The notes: generated from the letters alone by a model not told the origin. A stretch of 64,000 nucleotides of DNA from Phaeodactylibacter xiamenensis (GCF_000759025.1 NZ_JPOS01000035.1:62001-126000); one strand, 5' to 3'. Shown: positions 1 through 10,197, counted from the first letter of the stretch. Translations and numbers: made by a program.

Positions 1-3000
1 GCTACAGCCAGCGGAACAGGTGCCAGGACTGAAGATTTCCAAATCCACTGTGCAATCGGTCTGGTCCAGATCAAAAACCGTAATAGTAGTTGAGGGAATA
101 TTAGCAGGGAGCGGCCCCAAAACAAAGGTACTGTCGTACAAACCAGTTGTATCTAACAGGCCGCTTATGCCAAAGCTGCTTCCATTATTGACACCTGACA
201 AGGTAAGCTCCGCTATGAAAAAATCATCCTGAGCGGTGCCCGGGGTGCTGTTATCCTCACAAGCCAGTACATTTACAGCAGCTTCAAGGGTACAGGAATC
301 CGAGCAGGAAGCCTGAGGTGCAACGGTCAGAATGGAAAAACAGCTGGTCAGGTTTTCGTCAATAAAAGCCAGGTTGATACTGCCTCCTGATATGGGATAA
401 GCTCCAATGACGGTAGGTATGCCAAATTCACCGTTCTCCATACCCGTAGGTGGAACCGTGAACCACCCCTCTGTGCCCACCGGATTGTTTACCTCGACGA
501 TGAATTCGAACAAGTCATCAGTAGGGTCGCTGGCTGTCCCGTTATCCAGGCAGTAGGTGTCCAGCAAAGTCACAGTCAATGCACACGAATCTGAGCAGGA
601 ACCCGGACTGGAAAGGTTAAAGCTACTGCTACAGTTGCCATCATTATTATCGGTAATCACTACATTAGAAATGCTAACGTCCGTACTGCCGGGAGGAAGA
701 CTAAATGTAGATGTCGTGCCGTAGGTACCTTGTGCCGGAGTGATTTCCCCGTTTACGGAGCTTAAGGTATAATTGCCTGCGGTATTGAGGCCATCAACCA
801 TCAAACTAAAAGTAACCCGGTCATCGTTTGGGGCACCGGGGGTGCCATTATCATCGCAGATGATATCCGTTGGGTTGACTTCCGTAAGCAGGCACTCATC
901 TGAACAGGTGCCGGGATCTGCAATCACAAAAACCTGGCTGCAGCTGGGGGTACTTAAATCTCTCACAACAAGTGGCACATTCCCTCCTCCTGCACTTCCT
1001 CCGGGCATACTGAAAGTACTGGGTGCGCCGTAAAGGCCGGTGCCGGAAAGCAGGTTGCCATTGGCTAGCTCCACCGTATAGCTCGTGCCGTAGACAGAAG
1101 TGACCAGTAATTCTACTTCAATAAAATCATCATCAGGATCAGATGGTGTCCCGGCATCATTACATGTAACATGCTGTATATCCAAGTCGGTGATTTCGCA
1201 ATTCTTGCAGACGTTGTCCACCGTGAGAATAAACTGGCAATCCGCGACGGTACTGTCGGTAATAACAATTTCATACTGATCGGGTAAAGGCTCTGCCGGG
1301 AGGAAGCGGAAAGTCGTGGTTTCGCCAAAGTAGCCTACCGGGCTGCCAACAATCATTGCATTATCTATCTGAACACCGTAGATGGTGTCCAGGGCATTTC
1401 CAATGGGATTGAGGTCAAATTCAAGTATATCGTTGTCGCAGACTAAATTGGTAAGACCAGCCGATTGTATAACGCAGGTATCCGAGCATGGTGGTGGCGG
1501 GGCCAGATTTACTGTCACAAAGCAGTTTGGGGAGACCAGGTCGGTAAAGGTCACATCAATGGGCCCATCGCTGATTAAAAAGGGGCCAAGGCTGGCAATG
1601 TCGTCGTAGTCGCCGGCAGTATCACCATTTGGGGTATCCGAAATCCAGCTACTGCCGGACGCCGCAGTAGGATTGGTGATTTCAAATTCCACCCGGTAAG
1701 TATCATCATCAAAAATACCGGGTGTCCCACTGTCCTGGCAAAAAAGATTGACTTCGGTGGCTTCAATATTGCAGACCGCTGAGCAGTCTCCGGGGTCGAA
1801 GAGAAAAAAGGAAAGTGTACACCCGGGGTTGTTTTGATCGGTCAGCGTAATTGTTGTCCCCCCGTTACCCGCAGAGCCGATTGGCAGGGAGAAGGTCTGC
1901 AGCGTGTTATACAGCCCGTTTGATGGAGTTACAGTGGTTCCGGCGGCAGTGATGTTATACCCTGAGGCAGTGCTGATAGCCGGAACGTTAAGGGAAAAGG
2001 TGATAAAATCATCATTGACGTTGCTAGTCGTACCGTTATTGTTGCATTGAATGCTGGCAAGGCCCTGGTCAAATATGGTGCAGGCATCAGAGCAGTTTCC
2101 TGGCCCGTCCTGGGAAAAGGAGTAGGTACAGGAAGGGTCGTTGTTGTCAATTATGGTAATGTTGACGGCGTTGCTGTTGGCTGTTCCGGCAGGCAGTGTG
2201 AAAGTAGTAGGGCTGTTATAGTTGCCTCCGGAGGGCATCGTACTCTGTCCGTTGGCTATAATTGTGTAGCCACTTCCCAGGTTTGTACCTGAGGGCTGAA
2301 GCGTGATGACCATTTGATCGTCAGCCTGAACGGTGCTCGTTCCGTTATCTGCACACTGTACATTCAGAACGTTGACCCCGTTGAGGTTGCAGTCATCGCA
2401 CGGATTGTCCATAGCAAAGGTAGAAGTACAGGCACTGTTGTTCACATCTCTGATGGTAACGTTGTAAGTTGAGCTCTGTGGAGTATTGGGCAAAAAGCTG
2501 AAGTTTACAGGCGTGCTGAACGCGCCGGAGTTCTGGCCCAGAATTGTCCCGTTTGGAATGGTCAAACTGTATTGTGAACCAGTACTGCTATTGGGCGAAA
2601 GCGTAAAGTTGATGATATCGCCGTTTGTACAGCTTATGTTGCCAGGAGTGGCGTTTGTGATATCGCAGGGCAGTGGGGTGGAACAAGGGGCGGTATTATT
2701 GACAAAAACCTGGGCAGTGCAACCGGGATCCTGAGTATCCGTGAGCATTAGCGTGAAAGAGGGCGGTGCTGCTGCCGCATTAACCATGCGGAAAGTAGTA
2801 GGATTATTATATGTGCCGATCGTATTCAAAAACGTCAGCCCCGGCCCGCTGATGGTGTAGGCATTACTGGTACTAATACCAAATGGGTTAAGCGTTATCA
2901 GCAACTCATCATCATCGGGGTCATTGGGCGTATCCATATCATCGCACTGAACCCCCAGTAAATTGGGCGCTGTAATTGCGCAGGGCGAAACGCAGGTACC

Positions 3001-3711
3001 AGGGTCCTGAATAGAGAAAATGTATTGGCAGGTCAGATCGCCCTGATCTGTCAGTATAAATGAAACAGAGCCGCTTCCCGCTGAACCCGGTGTGAGCTGA
3101 AATAATTCCGGGGTATTGTAAAAACCACTGCCCGGCAGTACCAGGCCCGGCGATGCAATAAGGTTGTATTGAAGACTAACATCTGTACCTGAAGCGATGA
3201 TTTCCATAGTGATGTAATCGTCCTCCTCCAGGCCTGGAGTATTGTTGTTGTTGCAGCTAACATCCAAGACTTCGACCTGTTGCACTTCACAAGTTGAATA
3301 GCAGGGATTGTCAAAAGTAAGGACAAAGGTGCAATTGGGATTGTTCTGGTCCGTAAGAGTGATTTGATAGGTCGGTACAGTCGGATCATTGGGGTCAATA
3401 ACAAAACCATTGGGGAAGCCATATACTGCTGTGGATGGAGAGATGCTTCCCGAAGCAAATGCGACCGTGTACCCATTACCCAGGTTGTTGCCGGAAGGGT
3501 TCAGGAAGAGCGTGAGCCGGTCATCGTCAGGGTTGGTGGGCGTATCATTGTCCAGGCATACCACTCCGCCTAAGCCTGCACTTATAATACCACAGAATTC
3601 TAAATCGCCGGCCGAATTTATGGCGCTCCCCCGGCACGACAGAAAGCCAAGAAGGAGAAGCGGTATAAACAGAGCCGTTCGATAGCAGACTTGTTGGGGA
3701 ATACCTTTCAT
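1..3711 (-). CDS. Giant secreted Cys/Asp-rich repeat protein, 3' end outside window
   Basis: The frame is open from an ATG at 3709-3711 to the window edge (1,237 codons, no stop), so the C-terminus is missing. The N-terminus (MKGIPQQVCYRTALFIPLLL...) is a signal peptide ending near LGFLSC. The rest is about twelve repeats of roughly 100 residues. Each starts with a C-x-I/L motif, has a second Cys followed by an acidic stretch (CNDNGTPxDPxDD type), and ends with a D-x-N-x-P-x-C strand followed by DPC or DPGTCS. The repeats match those of the next gene upstream (4250-9949), so the two are tandem paralogues. A cell-surface or secreted adhesin exported by T9SS is inferred. The sorting domain itself would lie outside the window. 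Substrate or ligand is unknown. A long leader (3712-4115) separates it from a promoter-like element. Confidence 0.85.
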   Translation of the reverse strand, partial: MKGIPQQVCYRTALFIPLLLLGFLSCRGSAINSAGDLEFCGIISAGLGGVVCLDNDTPTNPDDDRLTLFLNPSGNNLGNGYTVAFASGSISPSTAVYGFPNGFVIDPNDPTVPTYQITLTDQNNPNCTFVLTFDNPCYSTCEVQQVEVLDVSCNNNNTPGLEEDDYITMEIIASGTDVSLQYNLIASPGLVLPGSGFYNTPELFQLTPGSAGSGSVSFILTDQGDLTCQYIFSIQDPGTCVSPCAITAPNLLGVQCDDMDTPNDPDDDELLITLNPFGISTSNAYTISGPGLTFLNTIGTYNNPTTFRMVNAAAAPPSFTLMLTDTQDPGCTAQVFVNNTAPCSTPLPCDITNATPGNISCTNGDIINFTLSPNSSTGSQYSLTIPNGTILGQNSGAFSTPVNFSFLPNTPQSSTYNVTIRDVNNSACTSTFAMDNPCDDCNLNGVNVLNVQCADNGTSTVQADDQMVITLQPSGTNLGSGYTIIANGQSTMPSGGNYNSPTTFTLPAGTANSNAVNITIIDNNDPSCTYSFSQDGPGNCSDACTIFDQGLASIQCNNNGTTSNVNDDFITFSLNVPAISTASGYNITAAGTTVTPSNGLYNTLQTFSLPIGSAGNGGTTITLTDQNNPGCTLSFFLFDPGDCSAVCNIEATEVNLFCQDSGTPGIFDDDTYRVEFEITNPTAASGSSWISDTPNGDTAGDYDDIASLGPFLISDGPIDVTFTDLVSPNCFVTVNLAPPPPCSDTCVIQSAGLTNLVCDNDILEFDLNPIGNALDTIYGVQIDNAMIVGSPVGYFGETTTFRFLPAEPLPDQYEIVITDSTVADCQFILTVDNVCKNCEITDLDIQHVTCNDAGTPSDPDDDFIEVELLVTSVYGTSYTVELANGNLLSGTGLYGAPSTFSMPGGSAGGGNVPLVVRDLSTPSCSQVFVIADPGTCSDECLLTEVNPTDIICDDNGTPGAPNDDRVTFSLMVDGLNTAGNYTLSSVNGEITPAQGTYGTTSTFSLPPGSTDVSISNVVITDNNDGNCSSSFNLSSPGSCSDSCALTVTLLDTYCLDNGTASDPTDDLFEFIVEVNNPVGTEGWFTVPPTGMENGEFGIPTVIGAYPISGGSINLAFIDENLTSCFSILTVAPQASCSDSCTLEAAVNVLACEDNSTPGTAQDDFFIAELTLSGVNNGSSFGISGLLDTTGLYDSTFVLGPLPANIPSTTITVFDLDQTDCTVDLEIFSPGTCSAGCS

Positions 3712-4122
3712 CACGTGTTTGTTTGACGGAAACCTGACATCATTGCAACACGTATGCTCAGCTGCCTGAGATCAACACAGACTACGCCTAAAAAACCAGA
3801 TAACCCCTAAGTGATTTATTTACAAGGGTTTAAGGGTTTTGTGCATGAGTGCAGTGCTGTGAACATAAGTGTTGTTTATCGCCATCTTGCGACTGTAACG
3901 GGGGGTAAAGTCTCAGTGTTTTAGTATCTGGGTTTTTTCAGCTTCAAGCAGTTACCGTTCCGTCGCTTTCTTTACCTGCTAAAGAAAAACGGAGTAGAGT
4001 TTGGTGATAGGAAGTTTGTTTTGGGTTGTACTAACGTTGGTTTAGCAGGCTATATTTGTCTGAGCGGTAAATTGCTGTTGATTTATACGGTTTAAACATA
4101 AAAAAGATGCAAAACCAGGACA

Positions 4123-4154
4123 CAAAGGTAAAATACCAATTGGAAAGTGCACAA
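4123..4154 (-). promoter_or_regulatory. Bacteroidota-type promoter candidate for the 1-3711 gene
   Basis: On the minus strand TACCTTTG (4130-4123) matches the -7 consensus TAnnTTTG exactly. A TTG (4154-4152) lies 21 nt upstream, at the -33 position. Transcription would start near 4115, giving an unusually long 5' leader of about 400 nt before the ATG at 3711. The 538-nt gap between the two giant genes holds no credible gene. Confidence 0.5.
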
Positions 4155-4185
4155 TTATGAGCGCAAATAGGCACTTTAAAATTTC

Positions 4186-4210
4186 AGGAGGGCACCGTAT
4201 CTACCCTCCT
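4186..4210 (-). terminator. Hairpin downstream of the 4250-9949 gene
   Basis: AGGAGGG (4186-4192) and CCCTCCT (4204-4210) form a 7-bp stem 40 nt beyond the stop codon of the upstream giant gene. Read on the minus strand it is followed by an A/T-rich but not U-pure stretch. It is a plausible, not canonical, terminator. Confidence 0.4.
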
Positions 4211-4249
4211 TATCCGCCTGTTAAGGGGCCATTGATGCCCTGAAGTCAA

Positions 4250-7200
4250 TTATCGGATTAGTGTAATATCTCCTTTTTGCAGGATGATCCTCCCGGTTTG
4301 CAGGCGCACCTGTGCGTAATAAGTAAACACTCCCGGCCCCATTGGTTCTCCCCGGAACGTGCCATCCCAGCCCACTGCTACGTTATTCGCTGGAAATTCG
4401 GTTTGAGTAAAGACCTGATTGCCCCACCGGTCATAAATTTCCATGCGCTCTATACGGTCAATTTGGCCAGGTGCGCTGAGCAGGGTAAACCTGTCATTAC
4501 GGCCGTCTCCGTTCGGACTGAAAACGTTTGGAGCATAAATGTCAACCATCCGTTCTACTATGATTTGGACATTTGCGCTCACAGAGCAATTCCCGCCGAG
4601 GCTCGCAGTAAGCAACAGCGTTGTACTTTCGCTGGCTTCGAGCACAGGGTTTAGGCAATTGCTGCAGCTGAGTTGCCCGGCAGGGCGCCATTCTATTGTC
4701 TCTGGCTCAAAATTGATCAATGGGCGGAGCGTGATGGTATCTCCTTCGTCTAAAATTAGTGGGCCGTCAATGCTTAATTCAGGGCTAATCCCCTCGGCAA
4801 TGCTCACTGCCTGGGACACGGTACAGCCTAATGCATCTGTTAGTTCCAATGTGTAGTCGCCTGCCAATACATCAATTGTAACCGGAATGGCTGAAAAGAC
4901 TTCCAGTATTTGTCCGGCAGCGTTGATTGTGTATGGCGCAAATCCGTTTTGCGGTGGCCCGATTTCAATAAGTCCGGTCAGGCCCTCACAAGCAGGGTTG
5001 GTTGTAGTGATTTCGGCTTCGGGTTCTGCAAACAATAGCGCAATATCAATGATTACTGAGTCACAGCCGTCAGCAATACTCTGAACCACCTCCTGTCCGA
5101 CAGGACGGTCCTGGTCATACACCGTGCCATTAATGACAACGCTTTCACCCGCACACAATGTATCTGTAACCAGCTGGTAATCCGGGTCACTAAACAGTAG
5201 TACCTGAGTGGTCACAATGGAGTCGCACCCAAACTGATTGGTTAATATTTGGGTCACCGTACCTGTATCTGCCGGATTACAGGACTGGCTGAAGAATACG
5301 GTGGTGTTGCGAGGCAGGAGCGTGGTGGTCGTGATGACAGTGGAGTCGCACCCGAACTGATTGGCCAGTATTTGCGCGACCGTACCTGTATCCGCGGGAT
5401 TGCAGCTTTCGCTAAAGAGCAATGTGGTATCGCTGGGCAGGAGCGTGGTGGTCGTGATGACAGTGGAGTCGCACCCGAACTGATTGGCCAGTATTTGCGC
5501 GACCGTACCTGTATCCGCGGGATTGCAGCTTTCGCTAAAGAGCAATGTGGTATCGCTGGGCAGGAGCATGGTGGTCGTGATGACGGTGGAATCGCACCCA
5601 AACTGATTGGCCAGTATTTGCGCGACCGTACCTGTATCCGCGGGATTGCAGCTTTCGCTAAAGAGCAGTGTGGTATCGCTGGGCAGGAGCGTGGTGGTCG
5701 TGATGACAGTGGAATCGCACCCAAACTGATTGGCCAGTATTTGCGCCACCGTCCCGGTATCAGCGGGGTTGCAGCTTTCACTGAAAAGGAGGGTTGTATC
5801 GCTGGGCAGTAGCGAAGTGGTAGTGATAACAGTAGAGTCGCATCCAAACTGATTGGTTAGGGTTTGCGCGACCGTACCTGTATCCGCGGGATTGCAGCTT
5901 TCGCTAAAGAGCAGTGTGGTGTCGCTGGGCAGGAGCGTGGTGGTTGTGATGACAAGGCTGTCGCACCCAGACTGGTTTTGGAGCAGATTCTCGACAGTGC
6001 CCGTATCTATCGGATTACAGCTTTCGCTAAAAATAACTGTGGTGTCAGAAGGCAGCAGGGAGGTCGTGGTAATGACGATAGAATCACACCCGGTCTGCCC
6101 GGTGAGGTTCTGGACCACAGTACCCGTGTCCAATGGATTGCACGACAGCAGGTCAATAAGCGTGGTATCGCTGTCCACAAGTAGGGTATTGATGACAACG
6201 ACCGAATCACAGCCAAACTGATTAACCAAGGCCTGCGTAGTCAATCCGGTATCGGCGGGGTTACAGCTGCTTTCTACCAGGAAAATGGAATCGGAGGGCA
6301 ATAGTGTAGTTGCAGTAATGACGATAGAATCACACCCGGTCTGCCCGGTGAGGTTCTGCACCACCGCGCCCGTATCCACCGGATTGCAGGACTGTAAATC
6401 AATGAGCGTAGTATCGCTGTCCACGAGCATGGTATTGGTGATGACAATTGAATCACAGCCAAACTGATTGACCAGGGCCTGTGTGGCTGTTCCTGTATCC
6501 GCTGGGTTGCAGCTGCTTTCCACCAGGAAAATGGAATCGGAGGGCAAAAGTGCAGTCGTGGTAATGACGATAGAATCACACCCGGTCTGCCCGGTGAGGT
6601 TCTGCACCACCGTCCCCGTGTCTACCGGATTGCAAGACTGCAAGTCAATGAGCGTCGTATCGCTGTCCACGAGCAGGGTATTGGTGATGACAATGGAGTC
6701 ACACCCAAACTGGTTGACCAGGACCTGTGTGGCTATTCCGGTATCCGCTGGGTTACAGCTGCTTTCCACCAGGAAAATGGAATCGGAGGGCAGTAAGCTA
6801 GTTGCCGTTATCACAATAGAGTCGCAGCCTTCCTGCCCGGTGAGGTTTTGTATTACTGTGCCGGTGTCCAAAGGGTTGCAGGACTGTAAATCAAACAGTG
6901 TAGTATCTGCTTCACAAACCACGCTGCAGGGGTCGGGAGGTACAACCAACAGGTTGGTGCTACAGCCTGGGTTGAGCTGGTCGGTAATGGTCAGGCTGAA
7001 GCTCCCCTGGCTAATCAGGAAGGGACCCAGGTCCACATCCTGATTGTAACTGCCGGTCACTGGTCCAAGGGGCGTTTGTGCGGTCCATCCTGCTGCGCCA
7101 ACCGGGTTGATGATTTGTATGGTCGCCTGAAAGAAGTCATCTTCCGGCACGCCTGTGGGTATGCAGGTTGTTTGCGTCACGAAGGCGTTGATCGCGCAGG

Positions 7201-9949
7201 CATCCGAGCAGGTGCCGGGGTCGCTCAGCTGTACGGTGGTGGTGCAGTTGCTATCGGAGGCATCAGTCAGGGTAAGGGTAAAAGGCCCGCTGCCTGCACT
7301 GCCCGGCAAGAGGGAGAAGCTGCTCAGGCTGCCAAAATTGCCGGTGGAGGGCTGCACAGCCTGACCGGACGCTGAAACGGTATAGCTCCCCGAAGTGCTG
7401 ACCCCGTCCGCTAAGATGGCAAAAGTAACCAGGTCATCCGTGGGATCCCCCGGCGTACCGTTGTCCGCACACTGCACATTGGAAACAGCTGCGGAAGTGA
7501 TCAGGCAGGCATCGCAGGGGTTGTCGAGGCTCACCGTTTGAGAACAGGTGGGATCATTACTGTCGGTAATGGTTAGGGTGAAGTTGCCCTGGGAGAGGTT
7601 ATTCGGCAAAAATGAAAAGGGGCTAGCCTGCCCGTAATTACCGTTTGTTCCTGCGGTGAGGACTCCTCCGGGGATGTTGACTTGGTAGTTGGTCCCAGTC
7701 CCTGTGCCATTCACCAGCAGTTCAAAGTCAATAACGCCATTATCGCAAATTGGAGTGACGACGGTTGGTGTGTTTAGGTTGCAGGGTTCCACCGAGCAGG
7801 GGGCGGGGTTGTCTATGGTGAACTCCAAAAAGCAGTCAGGATGATCTATGTCGCTCAGGATCAGGGTAATGGTAGGCCCTGCATTCGCCGCACCCAGCAG
7901 CTGGAAGGCCGTTATCACTCCGAGGTTGCCGAACCCAGGCGTCACAGTGACATCAGGCGAAGAAAGATTGTACCCGATAGGACTCAGTGCCACCCCAATA
8001 GGGAAGAGCTCCAGCAGCACGAAATCGTCGCCAGGATTACCGGGGGTACCGGCGTCATTGCAGGTTACACTTATCACACCGGGGTCGGTGAAGGCGCAAG
8101 TCGTATTGGAACAAGTGCCTGGGTCGGGCAGTGTTACCACGATAGAGCAACTTGGGTCATTACTATCCGTAATTGTCAAAGTGATAGGGCCGTTGCCGGC
8201 AGTACCCGGGCTGGTCAGGAAAGTGGTGGTAATACCGAAAGGGGCTGTGTTTGGCGTGACCGTGCCGTTTGACGCCGTCACGGTATAACTGGCGCCGGTG
8301 TTTTGTCCGGAGGGGTTAAGGGCAAACTGTATTAAATCATCTGTGGGGTCGCTGGGCGTGCCGCTGTCGTTGCAGTCCTGACCGCCCAGGCCAGCAGAGG
8401 TAATAGTACAGTTGGGGCAGGGGTTGGGGACTACCGTTGTGGTTGTGCAGTTAGGGTCACTCGCACCCGTGACTGTCACGCTGAACTGGCTCACATTGGA
8501 TGAGGTGGGGATAATCGTAAAAGCCGTAATCTGCCCGTAGTTGCCGTTATTGCTGCCGGAGATAGTGCCGCCGGTAACGCTGACCGTATAATTGGCTCCG
8601 GTGTTATTGCCATCCACCAGCAGCTCAAAGACCGGGTTGCCGTTGACACACTGATTTGTGACTACCGTGGATTGAGTGAGCTGACAGGGCGGAGGAGTGG
8701 AACAGGGAGCCGGTGGGACAATGGTCACGGATATAGTCGTACAACTGGGGTCATCATTATCCGTAACGACTACCGGGAAGCCACCTCCGGAAATAGGGTA
8801 GGGCCCCATAGTGGTCACCACATTATAGTCCCCGGTGGTCCCTAAAGGATCATTAGCGGTCCAACCGTTAGGGCTGGTCCCGTCACCAACGACTTGCAGA
8901 ATGAAGGTGAAGGTGTCGTCACTTGGGTCGTTGGGGGTGCCATTATCACTACAGGTGACGTTGCCAATTTGGGCGTAGTTGATGTCACAGGGGGGCGCTG
9001 TCGAGCAGGGCGGGGGCAAATTGATAATCGTATTCGTGAAGCAATTGGGGTCGTCATTGTCTGTAACGATAACGCTAATACCAGCGGGTGGGCCAATACC
9101 AGTGAGCGTAAAAGTAGTCTCGCTCCCATAATTGCCTCCCGGAGGGCTTACCGTGCCGCCGCTGACAGAAACCGTATATCCGCTCCCAAGACCTGAACCT
9201 ACCGGATTCAAAGGGAAAGTGTAAAAGTCGTCACTGGGGTCAGTGGGCGTGCCGTTGTCGTTGCAAGTGGTAAAACCAAGGCCCGGATTGGTTAAGTCGC
9301 AGGCAGAAAAACAGGGGTTGTCAAAAGTAAATGTCAAGCTACAATTGGGATCGTTCTGATCCGTAATGGTGATTTCAACAACACTTGGCGGTGCACCGGA
9401 AAACTGAAGCAAGAAAGAAGTGGTTTGTCCGTATTGGGCGAAACTTGAGGAGAGAAACCCCTGTGAAGTGGATACCGTGTAGGAAGTTCCATTGCCCGTT
9501 GCTGTTGGGTTAAGGGAAAAAAGTACAATACCGTTACCGTTGCAGGAAAAGTTCAAGCCGGGATCTGTAATGTTGCAACTGACTTGTGATGCACAGGGGT
9601 TTTGTAATGTAACTGTAAAAGAGCAATTGGGATCAGTGTTGTCCTCAACTATAATTTCAAACTGAGCCTGGTTGATATCATTAGGTTCGAGGTTGATAAA
9701 AACTCCATTTGGATAGCTATAGGGCCCTGGGGCAACAATAATGCCATCTGGTGACGAGACATTGAAAAAAGTACCTGGTCCTGAACCCTGCACATTAAGC
9801 TGAAAGCCTACCTGCCCAAACCCAAACGGGAAACATTGAATATTGGATAAGACGACATTTGAAATATTGCATTGTCCAATAAGCTTTACCGGGGAAAACA
9901 TGGTGATCAGAAATAGTACAGGCAGCAGTAACAGTTGATTAGGACGCAT
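4250..9949 (-). CDS. Giant T9SS-exported repeat protein with gliding-motility-type C-terminal domain
   Basis: About 1,899 residues. I place the start at the ATG at 9949 because it begins a good signal peptide (MRPNQLLLLPVLFLITMFSP..., cleavage near LIGQ). The 72 codons upstream in frame look like non-coding sequence. Order of parts: signal peptide; ten ~100-residue repeats with paired Cys and an NGTPxDPxDD acidic motif; fourteen 41-residue repeats (core SCNPADTGTV...GCDS) encoded at 5186-6907; a degenerate repeat; a SprB-like unit (CEGLTGLIEIGPP...GDYTLELTDALGC); and a CHU_C domain starting near YAPNVFSPNGDGRNDRF. CHU_C is the type-B T9SS sorting signal, so the protein is expected on the cell surface or secreted. 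An adhesin or gliding-associated role is inferred from the domains. It is paralogous to the downstream gene and divergent from the TreS-maltokinase gene. Confidence 0.9.
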   Translation of the reverse strand: MRPNQLLLLPVLFLITMFSPVKLIGQCNISNVVLSNIQCFPFGFGQVGFQLNVQGSGPGTFFNVSSPDGIIVAPGPYSYPNGVFINLEPNDINQAQFEIIVEDNTDPNCSFTVTLQNPCASQVSCNITDPGLNFSCNGNGIVLFSLNPTATGNGTSYTVSTSQGFLSSSFAQYGQTTSFLLQFSGAPPSVVEITITDQNDPNCSLTFTFDNPCFSACDLTNPGLGFTTCNDNGTPTDPSDDFYTFPLNPVGSGLGSGYTVSVSGGTVSPPGGNYGSETTFTLTGIGPPAGISVIVTDNDDPNCFTNTIINLPPPCSTAPPCDINYAQIGNVTCSDNGTPNDPSDDTFTFILQVVGDGTSPNGWTANDPLGTTGDYNVVTTMGPYPISGGGFPVVVTDNDDPSCTTISVTIVPPAPCSTPPPCQLTQSTVVTNQCVNGNPVFELLVDGNNTGANYTVSVTGGTISGSNNGNYGQITAFTIIPTSSNVSQFSVTVTGASDPNCTTTTVVPNPCPNCTITSAGLGGQDCNDSGTPSDPTDDLIQFALNPSGQNTGASYTVTASNGTVTPNTAPFGITTTFLTSPGTAGNGPITLTITDSNDPSCSIVVTLPDPGTCSNTTCAFTDPGVISVTCNDAGTPGNPGDDFVLLELFPIGVALSPIGYNLSSPDVTVTPGFGNLGVITAFQLLGAANAGPTITLILSDIDHPDCFLEFTIDNPAPCSVEPCNLNTPTVVTPICDNGVIDFELLVNGTGTGTNYQVNIPGGVLTAGTNGNYGQASPFSFLPNNLSQGNFTLTITDSNDPTCSQTVSLDNPCDACLITSAAVSNVQCADNGTPGDPTDDLVTFAILADGVSTSGSYTVSASGQAVQPSTGNFGSLSSFSLLPGSAGSGPFTLTLTDASDSNCTTTVQLSDPGTCSDACAINAFVTQTTCIPTGVPEDDFFQATIQIINPVGAAGWTAQTPLGPVTGSYNQDVDLGPFLISQGSFSLTITDQLNPGCSTNLLVVPPDPCSVVCEADTTLFDLQSCNPLDTGTVIQNLTGQEGCDSIVITATSLLPSDSIFLVESSCNPADTGIATQVLVNQFGCDSIVITNTLLVDSDTTLIDLQSCNPVDTGTVVQNLTGQTGCDSIVITTTALLPSDSIFLVESSCNPADTGTATQALVNQFGCDSIVITNTMLVDSDTTLIDLQSCNPVDTGAVVQNLTGQTGCDSIVITATTLLPSDSIFLVESSCNPADTGLTTQALVNQFGCDSVVVINTLLVDSDTTLIDLLSCNPLDTGTVVQNLTGQTGCDSIVITTTSLLPSDTTVIFSESCNPIDTGTVENLLQNQSGCDSLVITTTTLLPSDTTLLFSESCNPADTGTVAQTLTNQFGCDSTVITTTSLLPSDTTLLFSESCNPADTGTVAQILANQFGCDSTVITTTTLLPSDTTLLFSESCNPADTGTVAQILANQFGCDSTVITTTMLLPSDTTLLFSESCNPADTGTVAQILANQFGCDSTVITTTTLLPSDTTLLFSESCNPADTGTVAQILANQFGCDSTVITTTTLLPRNTTVFFSQSCNPADTGTVTQILTNQFGCDSIVTTQVLLFSDPDYQLVTDTLCAGESVVINGTVYDQDRPVGQEVVQSIADGCDSVIIDIALLFAEPEAEITTTNPACEGLTGLIEIGPPQNGFAPYTINAAGQILEVFSAIPVTIDVLAGDYTLELTDALGCTVSQAVSIAEGISPELSIDGPLILDEGDTITLRPLINFEPETIEWRPAGQLSCSNCLNPVLEASESTTLLLTASLGGNCSVSANVQIIVERMVDIYAPNVFSPNGDGRNDRFTLLSAPGQIDRIERMEIYDRWGNQVFTQTEFPANNVAVGWDGTFRGEPMGPGVFTYYAQVRLQTGRIILQKGDITLIR
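5186..6907 (-). repeat. Tandem array of fourteen 123-bp (41-aa) coding repeats
   Basis: Fourteen in-frame units of 123 bp lie inside the giant minus-strand gene. Units 1-7 alternate between two subtypes (DTTLIDLQSCNP... and DSIFLVESSCNP...), giving an 82-residue higher-order repeat. Units 9-13 (about 5310-5920) are almost identical at DNA level, for example the same 20-mers recurring at a 123-bp spacing near 5421, 5544 and 5667. Every unit keeps two Cys, in SCNP and GCDS. The near identity suggests recent expansion by unequal recombination. Confidence 0.95.
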
Positions 9950-10197
9950 TGGACTGTGGGTTTGTTGATTGCTCTGACAATGAGACAATACAATCCCAAT
10001 TAGGTTTGTCGCAGTTTGGACAGAAACAGACCTTAAGCCCTCCTTGACGGAGACAATCCGGTGAATTCCTTTTTTGACCACTCCGGTACCCCTAGCGCAG
10101 GAATTTTCCAGGCACCGTTGGCAGTACTCATTTTTTTTTCCTTTCTTTAGTAAGCGTAAACGCAACTTTTAAAACGAGCCTGAACCAACCACTTGGT

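Noticed and set aside
4051-4058. TATATTTG on the plus strand, a perfect -7 match
   Set aside because: No well-spaced -33 and no plus-strand gene downstream; the region lies between minus-strand genes.
5249-5847. Long open frames on both strands over the 123-bp repeats (187 and 197 codons)
   Set aside because: They are periodic shadows of the 41-residue repeat array of the minus-strand giant gene; the open frames arise because the unit length is divisible by three.
5186-6907. CRISPR-like regular repeats
   Set aside because: The period is 123 bp, with no unique spacers, and the array is in frame inside a protein-coding gene.
9950-10165. 72-codon N-terminal extension of the 4250-9949 gene
   Set aside because: The extension is basic, Cys-rich and not signal-like, whereas the ATG at 9949 starts a textbook signal peptide.
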